Assembly: GCF_021538615.1 (NCBI RefSeq)
Contig: NZ_JAJHIZ010000003.1
Location: forward strand, 2,976,001 to 3,040,000
Direction of reading: 5' to 3'
Source of the DNA: Niabella agricola
GTDB taxonomy: Bacteria > Bacteroidota > Bacteroidia > Chitinophagales > Chitinophagaceae
Length of the DNA: 64,000 bases
Made by a program: the position numbers and the translations under genes. Shown piece after piece: positions 26,155-35,464 of this stretch (its first letter is position 1; every line of letters begins with the position of its first letter). Under the pieces are notes generated by a model. That model was given only the letters and a program-made list of their open reading frames with translations. It had not been told where the DNA came from and searched no databases.

Positions 26155-28320
26155 TTATGGTTTTACTTTTTTGCGCAGTTCCTCAATTTCTTTTTCTTTT
26201 TGTTGCAGCAGGCGGTTTAATGCTTCCTTGGAAAGATTCACCGGCTTATCCGTTCCGCCGTTATACCGGTAGGTTCCCGAGTCCTTGGTCTTTGCGGTAT
26301 CCGTTGCCGCAGATGGATAGCGGTACGTTCCGGCGGATGATGCTTTGGTTGCAGTATCAGCACCAACAGCAGGTTCCCGCCATCTGTAAGAAGTGTCTGT
26401 TCCTTCCGGGGTGCTGCTTTCAAGGGGTTCATTTTCACCCTTAAGGCTGCCGTCTTCCATCATCGTATAAGCGGTATTAGGGCTGTAGAAACGGTAATTT
26501 CTTCTTTCCCGTATACGACGGATACCGGATCTTCCGGATTCTACATCAATATCAAGCGTGTTTAACTTTTCATTTACAGAAGGATCCATTTGTACTTTTT
26601 TGCCCACCGGCACCTGTGCGATTACCTGCACCCGCTGAAGACGGTATTTACTGGATTTATCTACTGAGAAGCCGCTGGCCAGGTCCAGTACGCTATCTGA
26701 AGATTGCACGGTATATTGGATCTTGTTCAAACGGGCCAGGGCATCTTCATCGGTTTTACCGAAGCTTTGACGTTCGATGGATACATGATACAATGAATCG
26801 GCGCTCTTATCAAACCGGATGGAAATATCGGAGAGTTTTAACGTGTCTTTGTTCAGGCTAAACCCCGAAACCCGGTCGTTGCGATCCCGCAGCCAGGTGA
26901 AATCTCCGTTAAATTCCAGCTCCGGCTGGGAAACGGTAAGGATCAGCTTGTTGTTTTTGGGTTGGGTAATAGATACCGGTGTTTCGGTCGTTTGTGCCCG
27001 TTTAAAATCTTTTGAAATGCTGCTGATGAACAGTACCAGGAACACCCATCCAAAGGCCCAAAGCCCGCCAAACAGCCAGTTCAAATAATTACCCGGAGTG
27101 GTTACATTAAGGATCATACGGAAGAGCCAGATTACCGCACCAGCGATGGGCGCGCCGATAAAAAGCAATACGGTGGCCCATGCCAGGAACTGCTGATTTT
27201 CGCTGGTCCATAAGAAATTATTAAAAGGGGCAAATACATAACCGCTGAACAGCAGGGCCATTAACCCGATAAAAAGTGCGAAGACAATGGTGCCGAAGAT
27301 GATCAGGAAAAAAGCCTTAATCACCACTGCGATCCCATGCCCCAGGCCCCGGGCGCCTCTTCCGGCAGCATTTCCAAATTCACGGCCAAAATTCCGGCCA
27401 TAGGTTTTACTGGAATGGCCAAAGCGTTCTGCCGACTCCTGCACTTCTTTTCCCCAGCTTTTTAACCGGCTGGAGACATCTCCCATCGAATTCTGTACAT
27501 TATTCTTAATCGAATTAAGATCGACCGGCTGGCCATGCATTTCCATTTTTTCATAAGGGCTGATGGCTTCCGGTAAAACGATCCAGAGAATGATGTATAC
27601 CGTCAGGAAGGTTCCGCTCACCGAGCTGAAGAATACACCCCGGAAGGGATCAAAGTCGCCGTGACTGAAAATGCCATTGATGATGCTGAGAATAAACGGC
27701 AGCACAAAAATCAGGCGCACGGTATTGGCCTCTTTGCCAAAATAGGCGGCAATACCGCTGGCCACGCCACCAATCTTTTTATCATCCGGGTTGCGGAACA
27801 GTCGTTTGCCTTTGTAACCTTCCAGGTTCCGTGACGGTAAAAAAATCCACAACAGAATGTATATCAGAATGCCGGCGCCAAACCCCCCAAAAGCGATAAT
27901 GGCAAACAGTACCCGTACAATGGACGGATCAATATTGATCCAGTTAGCGATGCCGCTGCATACACCACCCAGCACCTTGTTGTTGGCATCGCGGTACAAT
28001 TTCCGGCTGCCTGCAGAAAACGGATTATAACCGCTGTGTGAAGCCCCCGTTCCTGCGTCTTCTGCAAAATCCTCCGGCCGCCCCATAGTGGCAATCATTT
28101 CATCCACGTCATCATCGGTAATATGCGGGGCTCCTTTTCGCAGCTTTTCGAACATCAGCTCGGAAAACCGGGCTTCGATATCGGAAAGGATCTCTTCCTT
28201 GCCAGGTTCTTTCGAAAAATGAAGACGCAGGCTTTCCAGGTACTGTTGTACCTTTTGTGCTGCCGAATCTTCAATGGCAATGCTGCGGCCACCCAGCTGT
28301 ATATTGATGATCTGTTTCAT
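26155..28320 (-). CDS. PspC domain membrane protein (two PspC domains)
   Basis: The 721-residue protein begins with a cytosolic part of about 100 residues (GKEEILSDIEARFSELM) and then two PspC domains: about 105-160 (LYRDANNKVLGGVCSGIANWI) and about 168-250 (KRLFRNPDDKKIGGVASGIAAYFG). Further helices follow near 330-435, then a large C-terminal domain and a charged coiled-coil tail (EKEIEELRKKVKP). PspC proteins sense or stabilise the membrane during envelope stress. The ATG overlaps the stop of the PadR gene by 1 nt (TAATG), so the two are coupled. PadR-PspC pairs are frequent in Bacteroidota. Confidence 0.9.
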   Translation of the reverse strand: MKQIINIQLGGRSIAIEDSAAQKVQQYLESLRLHFSKEPGKEEILSDIEARFSELMFEKLRKGAPHITDDDVDEMIATMGRPEDFAEDAGTGASHSGYNPFSAGSRKLYRDANNKVLGGVCSGIANWINIDPSIVRVLFAIIAFGGFGAGILIYILLWIFLPSRNLEGYKGKRLFRNPDDKKIGGVASGIAAYFGKEANTVRLIFVLPFILSIINGIFSHGDFDPFRGVFFSSVSGTFLTVYIILWIVLPEAISPYEKMEMHGQPVDLNSIKNNVQNSMGDVSSRLKSWGKEVQESAERFGHSSKTYGRNFGREFGNAAGRGARGLGHGIAVVIKAFFLIIFGTIVFALFIGLMALLFSGYVFAPFNNFLWTSENQQFLAWATVLLFIGAPIAGAVIWLFRMILNVTTPGNYLNWLFGGLWAFGWVFLVLFISSISKDFKRAQTTETPVSITQPKNNKLILTVSQPELEFNGDFTWLRDRNDRVSGFSLNKDTLKLSDISIRFDKSADSLYHVSIERQSFGKTDEDALARLNKIQYTVQSSDSVLDLASGFSVDKSSKYRLQRVQVIAQVPVGKKVQMDPSVNEKLNTLDIDVESGRSGIRRIRERRNYRFYSPNTAYTMMEDGSLKGENEPLESSTPEGTDTSYRWREPAVGADTATKASSAGTYRYPSAATDTAKTKDSGTYRYNGGTDKPVNLSKEALNRLLQQKEKEIEELRKKVKP

Positions 28321-28670
28321 TATCGTTGTTTTGTAGTTATTAGGGTTTTTGTACTTAAGGTATTTACTGCGTTTGATAGTTCGTTCCAGGTTTGTTCCAG
28401 TTCCTTATAAAAGTTTTCGCCTTTGCCGGTGAGTGAAAAATATTTTCGGGGCGGTCCGCTACTACTTTCCTTCCAGCGATAGGTAACCATTTCTGCATTC
28501 TTCAGCCGGGTAAGCAGGGGATACAATGTTCCCTCCAGGATCTGTAAGCCTGCAGCCCGCATTTCTTCAATAATATCACTCGGATATGCCTCACCTCTTT
28601 TTATAACGGAAAGAATACAAAACTCCAGTATCCCCTTTCGCATTTGGCTCTGTGTATTATCGATGTTCAT
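28320..28670 (-). CDS. PadR-family transcriptional regulator
   Basis: The 116-residue protein has the PadR winged helix: LEFCILSVIKRGEAYPSDIIEEM for helices 1-2, LEGTLYPLLTRLKNAEMVTYRWKESSSGPPRKYFSLT for helix 3 and wing. The ATG at 28670 fits the family N-terminus MNIDNTQSQMRKGILE. The frame is open from 28724, but that would place the start upstream of the -7 element. PadR proteins repress their own operon, here with pspC, and respond to small molecules or membrane stress. Duplicate GTATTGGCAA-like words overlap the promoter and are a plausible operator. Confidence 0.92.
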   Translation of the reverse strand: MNIDNTQSQMRKGILEFCILSVIKRGEAYPSDIIEEMRAAGLQILEGTLYPLLTRLKNAEMVTYRWKESSSGPPRKYFSLTGKGENFYKELEQTWNELSNAVNTLSTKTLITTKQR

Positions 28671-28687
28671 TTTTACTGGTTGTAGCA

Positions 28688-28719
28688 CAAAGGTATTGGC
28701 AAAATTTAGTATTTGGCAA
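28688..28719 (-). promoter_or_regulatory. Promoter of padR-pspC with overlapping direct repeats
   Basis: On the minus strand TTG (plus 28717-28719) and TACCTTTG (plus 28688-28695) are 21 nt apart, a good match to the Bacteroidota -33/-7 pattern, with a predicted start about 10 nt before the ATG. The words GTATTGGCAA (28693-28702) and GTATTTGGCAA (28709-28719) repeat at a 16-nt step across the promoter and could be the PadR operator. Confidence 0.6.
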
Positions 28720-28960
28720 TGCATAGTACCTTGTTTGGTGCTTTTTACCGGTTGAAGAAGATAAAATGTCGGTGAATAACGGTAGCTTCGTTGAGGTCAA
28801 TAGTGAAGAGGTAACAGTCAATAGTGATAATGTAAGGGAAAATGCATTGGATGATCCGTTAATATGCCTGCTCCGTTTATGAAGAGCTACTCTCTTATAT
28901 TATTATCTAAAGGCTGATGCTGATCGCTGAAAGGCTGGTTCTCAAATCTAAACCTTACAT

Positions 28961-29929
28961 ATGAACATATTTATAACGAAACAGATTCCACAGGCCGGCC
29001 TGGATCTTTTACGGGAAGCGGGCATCTCATATACCATTGCCGAAAAAACACTGCTGCAGGATGAACTGATCGACCGGCTAAAACCGTTCGATGCCTTGCT
29101 GAGTGCCGGTTTTGTAAAAGCAGATGCCGCCTTCCTACAGGCCTGCAGTCATTTAAAAGTAGTGTCCCTGTTTTCTGTAGGGTTTGATAATGTTGATATT
29201 GCCGCCGCCACCCGTTTGGGGATCCCTGTTGGCAATACGCCGGGGGTACTGAGCAGGGCCACGGCAGATACGGCCTTTTTGCTGATGCTGGCCGTATCCC
29301 GCAAAGCCTTTTACAATTATCATAAGATTTTGGATGGAAAATGGCAGGAATTTGAGCCAGTTGCCGATCTGGGTATGGAGCTGTATGGAAAAACGCTGGG
29401 GGTGTTTGGGCTTGGAAAGATTGGTTATGAAATGGCAAAGAAATGCCGGGCGGCTTTTGATATGGATATTATTTATCATAACCGCAGCCACAATGAAATG
29501 GCCGAAAGAGACTTGGGTGCCCGCTACGTTACTTTTGAAGCATTGCTGGCACAAAGCGATGTGCTTTCGGTGCACGCCAATTTTTCGCTGGAAACAAAAG
29601 GCCTTTTTAATAAGGAGGCCTTCGAGCAAATGAAACCCGGTTCTATCTTTATAAACACTGCCAGGGGTGGTTTGCATAATGAAACCGACCTGAAGGAGGC
29701 GCTGGACAACCAAACGATTTGGGGTGCCGGCCTCGATGTAACCAACCCGGAACCGATGGATCCTCAGAACCCCCTGCTCAAAATGCCCAATGTATGTGTG
29801 CTGCCGCATATCGGCTCGGCCACCGTTGAAACCCGCAACGCGATGGCCGTAATGGCGGCAAAAAATGCGATCGCAGGTTTAAAGGGCGAGCGGTTACCAA
29901 CGATTGTAAACCCGGATGTGTATGCATAA
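28961..29929 (+). CDS. D-isomer-specific 2-hydroxyacid dehydrogenase
   Basis: The 322-residue enzyme has the two-domain formate/glycerate dehydrogenase fold. The NAD-binding motif is LGVFGLGKIGYEMAKKC (about 145-161). The catalytic Arg is in INTARGG (about 233), the Glu in VTNPEPMDP (about 262) and the His in LPHIGSATVETR (about 281). It reduces or oxidises a short D-2-hydroxyacid with NAD(P)H; glyoxylate/hydroxypyruvate reductase is the likeliest subtype. The gene stands alone, with an ATG and no Shine-Dalgarno sequence, and no terminator is obvious after it. Confidence 0.9.
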   Translation: MNIFITKQIPQAGLDLLREAGISYTIAEKTLLQDELIDRLKPFDALLSAGFVKADAAFLQACSHLKVVSLFSVGFDNVDIAAATRLGIPVGNTPGVLSRATADTAFLLMLAVSRKAFYNYHKILDGKWQEFEPVADLGMELYGKTLGVFGLGKIGYEMAKKCRAAFDMDIIYHNRSHNEMAERDLGARYVTFEALLAQSDVLSVHANFSLETKGLFNKEAFEQMKPGSIFINTARGGLHNETDLKEALDNQTIWGAGLDVTNPEPMDPQNPLLKMPNVCVLPHIGSATVETRNAMAVMAAKNAIAGLKGERLPTIVNPDVYA

Positions 29930-30091
29930 CACCTGCTGTGTATCTGTAGCAGGCTATAAGGCTGGCAGATTTATTGGTTCCGCAGATCCTGGAATACCCT
30001 GCTTTGATCGCCAATGGCTGCATACAGATACCGTCGGCGACTACTTCCGGGCACTCAGCGGACAGGTGTTGTACCGGGCCTGTATAAAAGG

Positions 30092-31156
30092 TCAATAGGC
30101 TCTTCCGATGGTATCGCAGGCAGCCTTTATTAAAGACCGGTCATCTGCGGCATCGTGTCCGATTTCCCAGAACATGATGCCATTACATCTTAATTTTGCA
30201 TCCGCGGCTTTTTTCTTAACGGTAAGCTGGCCGTTGTAATAACTGGTGAAAGTGCTCCCGTCTGTTTTGGTAAGTATTGCAGAATCTGAAAGATAAAGAG
30301 GCGCAGGCCCCGCACTGACACCGGTGGCCAATATGGTTTTGTAAGAAGTGGTGATCTGCGCAGCACCCGCATTGCGGCCATAACCGGGAATGCCGGCTAC
30401 CAATTTTTCCCGGGGCAGGTTCCTCGTATTGAGCCAGTAGTTCATACAATAATTATACAGGTTGATATCCGTATGCTGCTTGTAGGAGATACTGGTACTA
30501 AAGTCGTCGTAGATCATGACATTGAAAAAATCAACATACCCAAATACTTCAGTTCTGATGGCATCGCGTATGGCTCCTGCATAACGACCGGGTGTAATGG
30601 CTGCAGTCAGATAATACTTCCCGTTTCTATGCAGGGAATCCGAAAGTTCTTTCATCAGAAACGTAAACGTACTGTCGGTTCCATCGGTTGTTTTGGGGTA
30701 TTCCCAATCGATATCAACACCATCAACGTTTAACTGGCGCACTTTGATCATCAGGTCCCGGGTAAAGGAATTCCTGCCGGAGGGGGTTGCTGCCATTTTT
30801 GTAAAGTTCGCCGCATTATTAATACTTATGAATATTTTAGCGCCGTTGGCTTTGGCTTTTACATAAACAGAATCGAACTTTTCCGGGTTGGTAATATCTA
30901 CAGTTCCCTGTGCATTTACACTAAAAAAAGCATAATTGATGATATTGCACATTTTGAACATCCGGTCCGGGTATTCGGCTACGGTTCGGTAACTTGGAAA
31001 ATATCCAACTACATAAAATCCAAGATTGGGTGGCAAAAACACCACATCTTTTGGCGGTGGTTTTGCCGGTAAATCCACCGTTCCTTTTTTACAGGAAACC
31101 AAAAAGAAAGTGCAGCAACCGATAATGATGGTGCAATTGATCAAAAAATTTTTCAT
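30092..31156 (-). CDS. GH18 chitinase-like lipoprotein
   Basis: The 354-residue protein has a lipobox (TFFLVSC22KKG), so it should be anchored to the outer membrane. The GH18 barrel starts near 45 (LGFYVVGYFPSYRT), with SxGG-like IFISINNAANF at about 108-118 and the catalytic motif DGVDIDWEYP at 145-153, in which Glu152 is the acid/base. YYLTAAITPGRYAGA and FFNVMIYDDF complete the active-site strands. Such enzymes hydrolyse beta-1,4-GlcNAc polymers or act on N-glycans (endoglycosidase type). No carbohydrate-binding module is present. It stands alone, convergent with the dehydrogenase gene. Confidence 0.88.
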   Translation of the reverse strand: MKNFLINCTIIIGCCTFFLVSCKKGTVDLPAKPPPKDVVFLPPNLGFYVVGYFPSYRTVAEYPDRMFKMCNIINYAFFSVNAQGTVDITNPEKFDSVYVKAKANGAKIFISINNAANFTKMAATPSGRNSFTRDLMIKVRQLNVDGVDIDWEYPKTTDGTDSTFTFLMKELSDSLHRNGKYYLTAAITPGRYAGAIRDAIRTEVFGYVDFFNVMIYDDFSTSISYKQHTDINLYNYCMNYWLNTRNLPREKLVAGIPGYGRNAGAAQITTSYKTILATGVSAGPAPLYLSDSAILTKTDGSTFTSYYNGQLTVKKKAADAKLRCNGIMFWEIGHDAADDRSLIKAACDTIGRAY

Positions 31157-31368
31157 ACAGCCTTTTGGTTTAGTTTGTATAAATATAGCAGCTATTTACA
31201 ATATTTTTATCAACGGATCAAAAGGATCTTTAACAGGCGTCTAAAACTCAGCGCAAAAGAGTGGGGCGCTCTTCCGGGCGGCAGAATAACTTGCAAACAT
31301 TTGTTGTATGTTTGGGCGCTTGTTTGAAAATAACAACCGCTATTTTCTTATTAAAAAATAATGATCGA

Positions 31369-33531
31369 ATGAAGAAAAGTTTTCTGTTACTGCTGGTTTT
31401 GGTTACCGCAGTGTTCCGCTCCTATGCGGATGAAGGAATGTGGCTGCCACAGTTGCTGGGTCAGCAGGTGTATAACGACATGGTAAAAAAGGGCCTGAAG
31501 CTGACAAAAGACCAATTGTACAGTATTAATAAAAACTCGCTGAAGGATGCCATTATCATCTTCGGCGGAGGCTGTACTGGTGAAATTGTGAGTGCGGAGG
31601 GATTGATTTTTACCAATCACCACTGCGGGTATGATGCCATTGCCAGTGCCAGTACCGTTGACCATAACTACCTGCGCGATGGTTTTTATGCGCGTAATAA
31701 AGGAGAGGAAATAAAAACCAAATTAAGCGTGCAATTCTTACTGCGGATCGAAGATGTGACCAAAGAAGTTACGGATGCATTGGGTACGCTAAGCGGAAAA
31801 GCACGGGCCGATAAACAAACCGAAGTGCTGGCAGCGATCAATAAACGCATGAGCGATGCGGCGGCCAGTATTGAAACCCGGATCAGCCCGGTATTTAAAG
31901 GCAACCAGTACCTGGCTTTTGTATATGAACGCTACAGCGATATACGGCTGGTAGGAACACCTCCTGAGGCCGTTGGTAAATTCGGTGGGGATACGGATAA
32001 CTGGGAATGGCCGCGTCATACCGGTGATTTTTCGGTGTTTCGCGTATATACCAACAAACAAAACAAGCCGGCAGCCTATGATCCGGCCAATGTGCCCTTA
32101 AAACCCAAATGGTTCCTGCCCGTTTCTTTAAAAGGTGTTAAGGAAGGCGATTTCGCGATGATCTGGGGATATCCCGGAGGTACCAACCGGTATGAATCTT
32201 CTTACGGGATCAAACTGGCAACAGATGTTAACAACCCTACCCTTGTGGAACTAAGGGATGTGCGCCTGAAGTATATGTTTGAGCAAATGAAAAAGGATCC
32301 GGCCATAAAACTGAAACTGGCTTCCAGCTATGCCAGTATTGCCAATTACTGGAAATTTTTCGACGGAGAAACCAAACAACTGCTGAAATACGATGTATAC
32401 GGGCAAAAGAAGGCAGCGGAAGATCAGTTCAATGCCTGGGCAAAAGGAAAACCGGAATACCAGGATATTTTTTCAGACTGGGCAAAGGCGTATGACGCCT
32501 GGCGGCCTTATGCAAAGGCAAGGGTATACCTGAATGAAGGCATTATGGGCTCTCCGCTGATCGCCTTTGCGGCGTCCCTTACGGCATTAAGAAATGCGCT
32601 GGCTGCTGAGGCGCCCAAAGAAAGCATCGCCAAAATTGCGGCCGGTCTGTCAGAAGCGCGTGCCGAATTCTTAAAGGAAGAAGACAAACCGTCTGATCAG
32701 AATATCCTGGCAGCGGTTACCCAAATGTACTACGAACATGTAGATAAAAGCCAGCAGCCGGAGGCTTTTTACAATGAGTTACAGTCAAAATATGGCAACC
32801 TTGCGGATGCGGCTACCTATAAAAAATATGCAGCCGATGTATTTGCCAGCAGCTTTGTATTTGATGATGCAAAATGGAAGGCCTTTGCGGAGAACCCGGA
32901 TCTGAAAACACTGGATGCGGACCCGGCATTTGCACAGGCGGGAGCGTTCATCCGGAACTATCAGCAGGGAGTTGGCCCTAAGTACCAGGAATTTACGGCA
33001 AAAAATAACGATTATGGCCGTTTATACCTTAAAGGCGTAATGGCCATGAACCCGGCAAAGGCAAAAATGATGTACCCGGATGCTACCTTCACCATGCGGG
33101 TCAGCTACGGACAGGTAAAGGCATACAAACCCCGCGACGCCGTATTTTATGATTATGTAACCACTTCAAAGGGGATACTGGAAAAATATAAACCCGGTGA
33201 TTATGAATATGACTTACCTGCAAAGCAGATCGAATTATTAAAGAAAAAAGAGTTTGGTCAATATGCCGACCCTGTGCGCAAAGACCTGGTGGTAGGCTTT
33301 ATTACTACCAATGACATCACAGGCGGTAATTCCGGGTCGCCGGTGATCAATGGCAATGGTCAGCTGATCGGCCTGGCTTTTGATGGTAACTACGAGGCCC
33401 TGAGCCATAAACTGGCTTTTGATAAGGATCTGAACCGGACCATTAACGTGGATATCCGTTATGTATTGTGGTGTATTGATAAACTGGGTGGTGCTACCAA
33501 TATTATCAGCGAATTGAAGCTGGTGCGGTAA
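31369..33531 (+). CDS. S46-family dipeptidyl-peptidase (DPP7-like)
   Basis: The 720-residue product has a signal peptide (MKKSFLLLLVLVTAVFRSYA) and the S46 serine peptidase fold. The catalytic His lies in FTNHHCGYDAI (about 84), and the nucleophilic Ser in ITGGNSGSPVING (about 656). Eighteen residues after the Ser comes Gly (in LAFDGNYE). By knowledge of DPP7 versus DPP11, where this position is Gly or Arg, a hydrophobic rather than acidic P1 preference is predicted. S46 enzymes are found in Bacteroidota and remove dipeptides from the N-terminus of peptides in the periplasm. ATG 31369 is chosen because the frame upstream (to 31261) lacks a signal peptide. A TATGTTTG -7 candidate lies at 31307-31314. 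Confidence 0.92.
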   Translation: MKKSFLLLLVLVTAVFRSYADEGMWLPQLLGQQVYNDMVKKGLKLTKDQLYSINKNSLKDAIIIFGGGCTGEIVSAEGLIFTNHHCGYDAIASASTVDHNYLRDGFYARNKGEEIKTKLSVQFLLRIEDVTKEVTDALGTLSGKARADKQTEVLAAINKRMSDAAASIETRISPVFKGNQYLAFVYERYSDIRLVGTPPEAVGKFGGDTDNWEWPRHTGDFSVFRVYTNKQNKPAAYDPANVPLKPKWFLPVSLKGVKEGDFAMIWGYPGGTNRYESSYGIKLATDVNNPTLVELRDVRLKYMFEQMKKDPAIKLKLASSYASIANYWKFFDGETKQLLKYDVYGQKKAAEDQFNAWAKGKPEYQDIFSDWAKAYDAWRPYAKARVYLNEGIMGSPLIAFAASLTALRNALAAEAPKESIAKIAAGLSEARAEFLKEEDKPSDQNILAAVTQMYYEHVDKSQQPEAFYNELQSKYGNLADAATYKKYAADVFASSFVFDDAKWKAFAENPDLKTLDADPAFAQAGAFIRNYQQGVGPKYQEFTAKNNDYGRLYLKGVMAMNPAKAKMMYPDATFTMRVSYGQVKAYKPRDAVFYDYVTTSKGILEKYKPGDYEYDLPAKQIELLKKKEFGQYADPVRKDLVVGFITTNDITGGNSGSPVINGNGQLIGLAFDGNYEALSHKLAFDKDLNRTINVDIRYVLWCIDKLGGATNIISELKLVR

Positions 33532-33545
33532 ATCGGAAATCTTTT

Positions 33546-33693
33546 AAAAAGAGGCTGTCAAAAGTCTGTCATTTCGCGCGTAAGGTAGTGAAGCCGAGAA
33601 ATCTCCTGTATTAATTTCCAGGTAATGCGATTTCTCTGTTTTCGCTTCGCTTCACCCGGAATGACGGTTTCAGACTTTTGACAGCTTCTTTTT
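33546..33693. repeat. Palindromic interspersed element (MITE/REP-like)
   Basis: Arms of 23 bp match at 22 positions in inverted orientation: 33546-33568 (core GCTGTCAAAAGTCTG) and 33671-33693. Inside are further nested inverted words, TCATTTC with GGAATGA and AGAAATC with GATTTCT. The whole can fold into one long hairpin. It carries no gene. Elements of this look are scattered between genes in many Bacteroidota genomes. Confidence 0.75.
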
Positions 33694-33817
33694 ATGGATC
33701 CTGCCATAAAGGAAAAGGAATGCACCCGAATATTTCTTATTTTTAGGAGGCTGTTGCGATCTTTTCAGGCATTACGTTTTTATTTAAAGCCATTTTGAAA
33801 AATAAATTTGTGTTTTT

Positions 33818-34288
33818 ATGCAACGCGTTACTATTTCTATGCTGCTTATGACGATTATTTTAGGGGCGTCCTGTAAAAAATCTTCCGAAAATGCTACAGA
33901 AGCGTACCGGGATCTTTTAGGAGCCTGGAAACTGATGGGTACAACAGGAGGTTTCGGCCAATTGCTGGTTCCCTATCCCCAAACGGAACAATATATTTTT
34001 TTGAACACGGACGGAACCATGACCGTATACAACGGAAAAGATAAAAAGACAGAAAAAGCTACCTTTATCATTTATGAACAGAAGGTATGTGGAATGACGA
34101 ATAAATCGACGATGCTCCATACCTCTTATAATTCAGGGACGAATTATATTATTAAGCTAAATAACGAAGGTCAGCTAACGATTGGGTCCCCGGAATGTGT
34201 GAATGATGGCGGGGTGAATATTTTTGAACGGACCTATCTAACTTTGCCTGCCGGTTTTGCTTCAAAACAGGAACAGTTGTATTTTTAG
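33818..34288 (+). CDS. Lipoprotein of unknown function
   Basis: The 156-residue product has a lipoprotein signal (MQRVTISMLLMTIILGASC, lipid Cys19, then KKSSEN). The body is a small beta-rich domain with GAWKLMGTTGGFG at about 37 and FLNTDGTMTVYNGK at about 66, the pattern of lipocalin-like lipoproteins in Bacteroidota. I would not assign a ligand. Two further cysteines occur at about 92 and 129. TAAATTTG at 33803-33810 is a good -7 element only 7 nt from the ATG. The stop lies 3 nt before the enolase-superfamily gene, so the two are probably co-transcribed. Confidence 0.75.
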   Translation: MQRVTISMLLMTIILGASCKKSSENATEAYRDLLGAWKLMGTTGGFGQLLVPYPQTEQYIFLNTDGTMTVYNGKDKKTEKATFIIYEQKVCGMTNKSTMLHTSYNSGTNYIIKLNNEGQLTIGSPECVNDGGVNIFERTYLTLPAGFASKQEQLYF

Positions 34289-34291
34289 CAT

Positions 34292-35389
34292 ATGCAAGCA
34301 TTAACCATTACAAAGATCGACCTTTACAAACTGTTCATCCCCTTAAAGGAGCCTTTTATTATTTCCCTCGGGCCGCTTTACAACGCGGAAAGTGTGATTG
34401 TAAAAATAGAAACCAATGCCGGCATCACCGGATGGGGAGAATGCAGCCCGTTCATGAGTATCAATGGTGAATCGGCAGATACCGGGCTGGTGGTAGGCCG
34501 GTACTTTGAAAAGGCGCTGCTGGGCAAGGATCCCCTGGCCATTGGCGAACGGATCGCGGACATGGACCGGATCATTTACGGAAACAAAAGCATTAAAAGC
34601 GCCTTTGATATGGCGCTGTATGATATTGCCGCAAAACATGCGGGGCTGCCGCTGTATCAATTTTTAGGCGGCGACCGGAACAAAGAGATCGCCACCGATT
34701 ATACCGTAAGTGTGGGGGCGCCGGAAAAAATGGCGGCCGATGCTTTAAAAATAAAAGAACAGGGGTTCCCAGTTATTAAGGTAAAGATCGGTAAGGGCGG
34801 CCCGCAGGATGTGGAACGGGTCCGGGCCATACGGGAGGCTGTAGGCAACGAGATTCCGCTGCGGGTGGATGCCAACCAGGGCTGGAGCAAGGATGAGGCC
34901 ATTGAAACGCTCAAAGCGCTGGAGCCCTTTAAGATCCAGCATTGCGAAGAGCCCATTCCCCGCTGGGAATTTATGGAGCTGCCTGATATAAAAGCGCAAA
35001 GCCCCATTCCCATGATGGCAGACGAAAGCTGCTGTGATCAGCACGATGTACAACGGCTGATCAAAATGGGGGCCTGTGACCGTATCAATATCAAACTGGG
35101 GAAAAGTGGCGGCATCTATAATGCCCTGCAAATGATCCGGCTGGCAGAAGCGGCAAATATGGAGATACAGATCGGCGCCTTCCTGGAATCGCGGCTGGCC
35201 ATGACGGCTTTTGCACACCTGGCGCTTTGCAGTAAGCAGATTGTTTATTTTGATTTCGACACCGCGCTGATGTTTAGTGAAGATCCTGTAGAGGGTGGTA
35301 TCGTGTATAAAGAAAAAGGAGTGATCGGGATGCCTGAAGTGCCGGGAATAGGGGCGTTGGTTAAGGAAGACTTCCTTAAGCCGGCATAA
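34292..35389 (+). CDS. Enolase-superfamily enzyme (mandelate racemase/muconate lactonizing type)
   Basis: The 365-residue protein has an N-terminal capping domain and a C-terminal barrel. The catalytic pattern is K-x-K in VIKVKIGKGG (about 161-163), Asp in RVDANQGW (about 192), Glu in HCEEPIP (about 218), Asp in MADESC (about 243) and Lys in IKLGKSGG (about 267). This layout with a second Lys is that of the muconate lactonizing/dipeptide epimerase subgroup, acting on carboxylates by alpha-proton abstraction with Mg2+. Dipeptide epimerase is a plausible but unproven specificity. It follows the lipoprotein gene by 3 nt. Confidence 0.85.
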   Translation: MQALTITKIDLYKLFIPLKEPFIISLGPLYNAESVIVKIETNAGITGWGECSPFMSINGESADTGLVVGRYFEKALLGKDPLAIGERIADMDRIIYGNKSIKSAFDMALYDIAAKHAGLPLYQFLGGDRNKEIATDYTVSVGAPEKMAADALKIKEQGFPVIKVKIGKGGPQDVERVRAIREAVGNEIPLRVDANQGWSKDEAIETLKALEPFKIQHCEEPIPRWEFMELPDIKAQSPIPMMADESCCDQHDVQRLIKMGACDRINIKLGKSGGIYNALQMIRLAEAANMEIQIGAFLESRLAMTAFAHLALCSKQIVYFDFDTALMFSEDPVEGGIVYKEKGVIGMPEVPGIGALVKEDFLKPA

Positions 35390-35400
35390 TCGATATAAGC

Positions 35401-35457
35401 GATCAGCATTTAGCCATCAGCGTCTCAATTCCGAATTCTAAAAGCTAAATGCTGATC
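35401..35457. terminator. Inverted repeat between convergent genes
   Basis: The perfect 14-bp arms GATCAGCATTTAGC (35401-35414) and GCTAAATGCTGATC (35444-35457) can form a hairpin between the enolase-superfamily gene and galE, which converge here. There is no strong T-run, so it may be a REP-like repeat rather than a true terminator. Confidence 0.5.
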
Positions 35458-35464
35458 ACTGTTG

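Noticed and set aside
29153..29809. Minus-strand open frame of 218 codons
   Set aside because: It is antisense to the hydroxyacid dehydrogenase, whose catalytic motifs are clear; no family motif is seen in the antisense product.
29916..30098. 60-codon frame after the dehydrogenase gene
   Set aside because: It overlaps the dehydrogenase end and the GH18 end, and has no motif or signal.
31261..31368. Upstream extension of the S46 peptidase gene
   Set aside because: The signal peptide starts at 31369 and a -7 element lies inside the extension.
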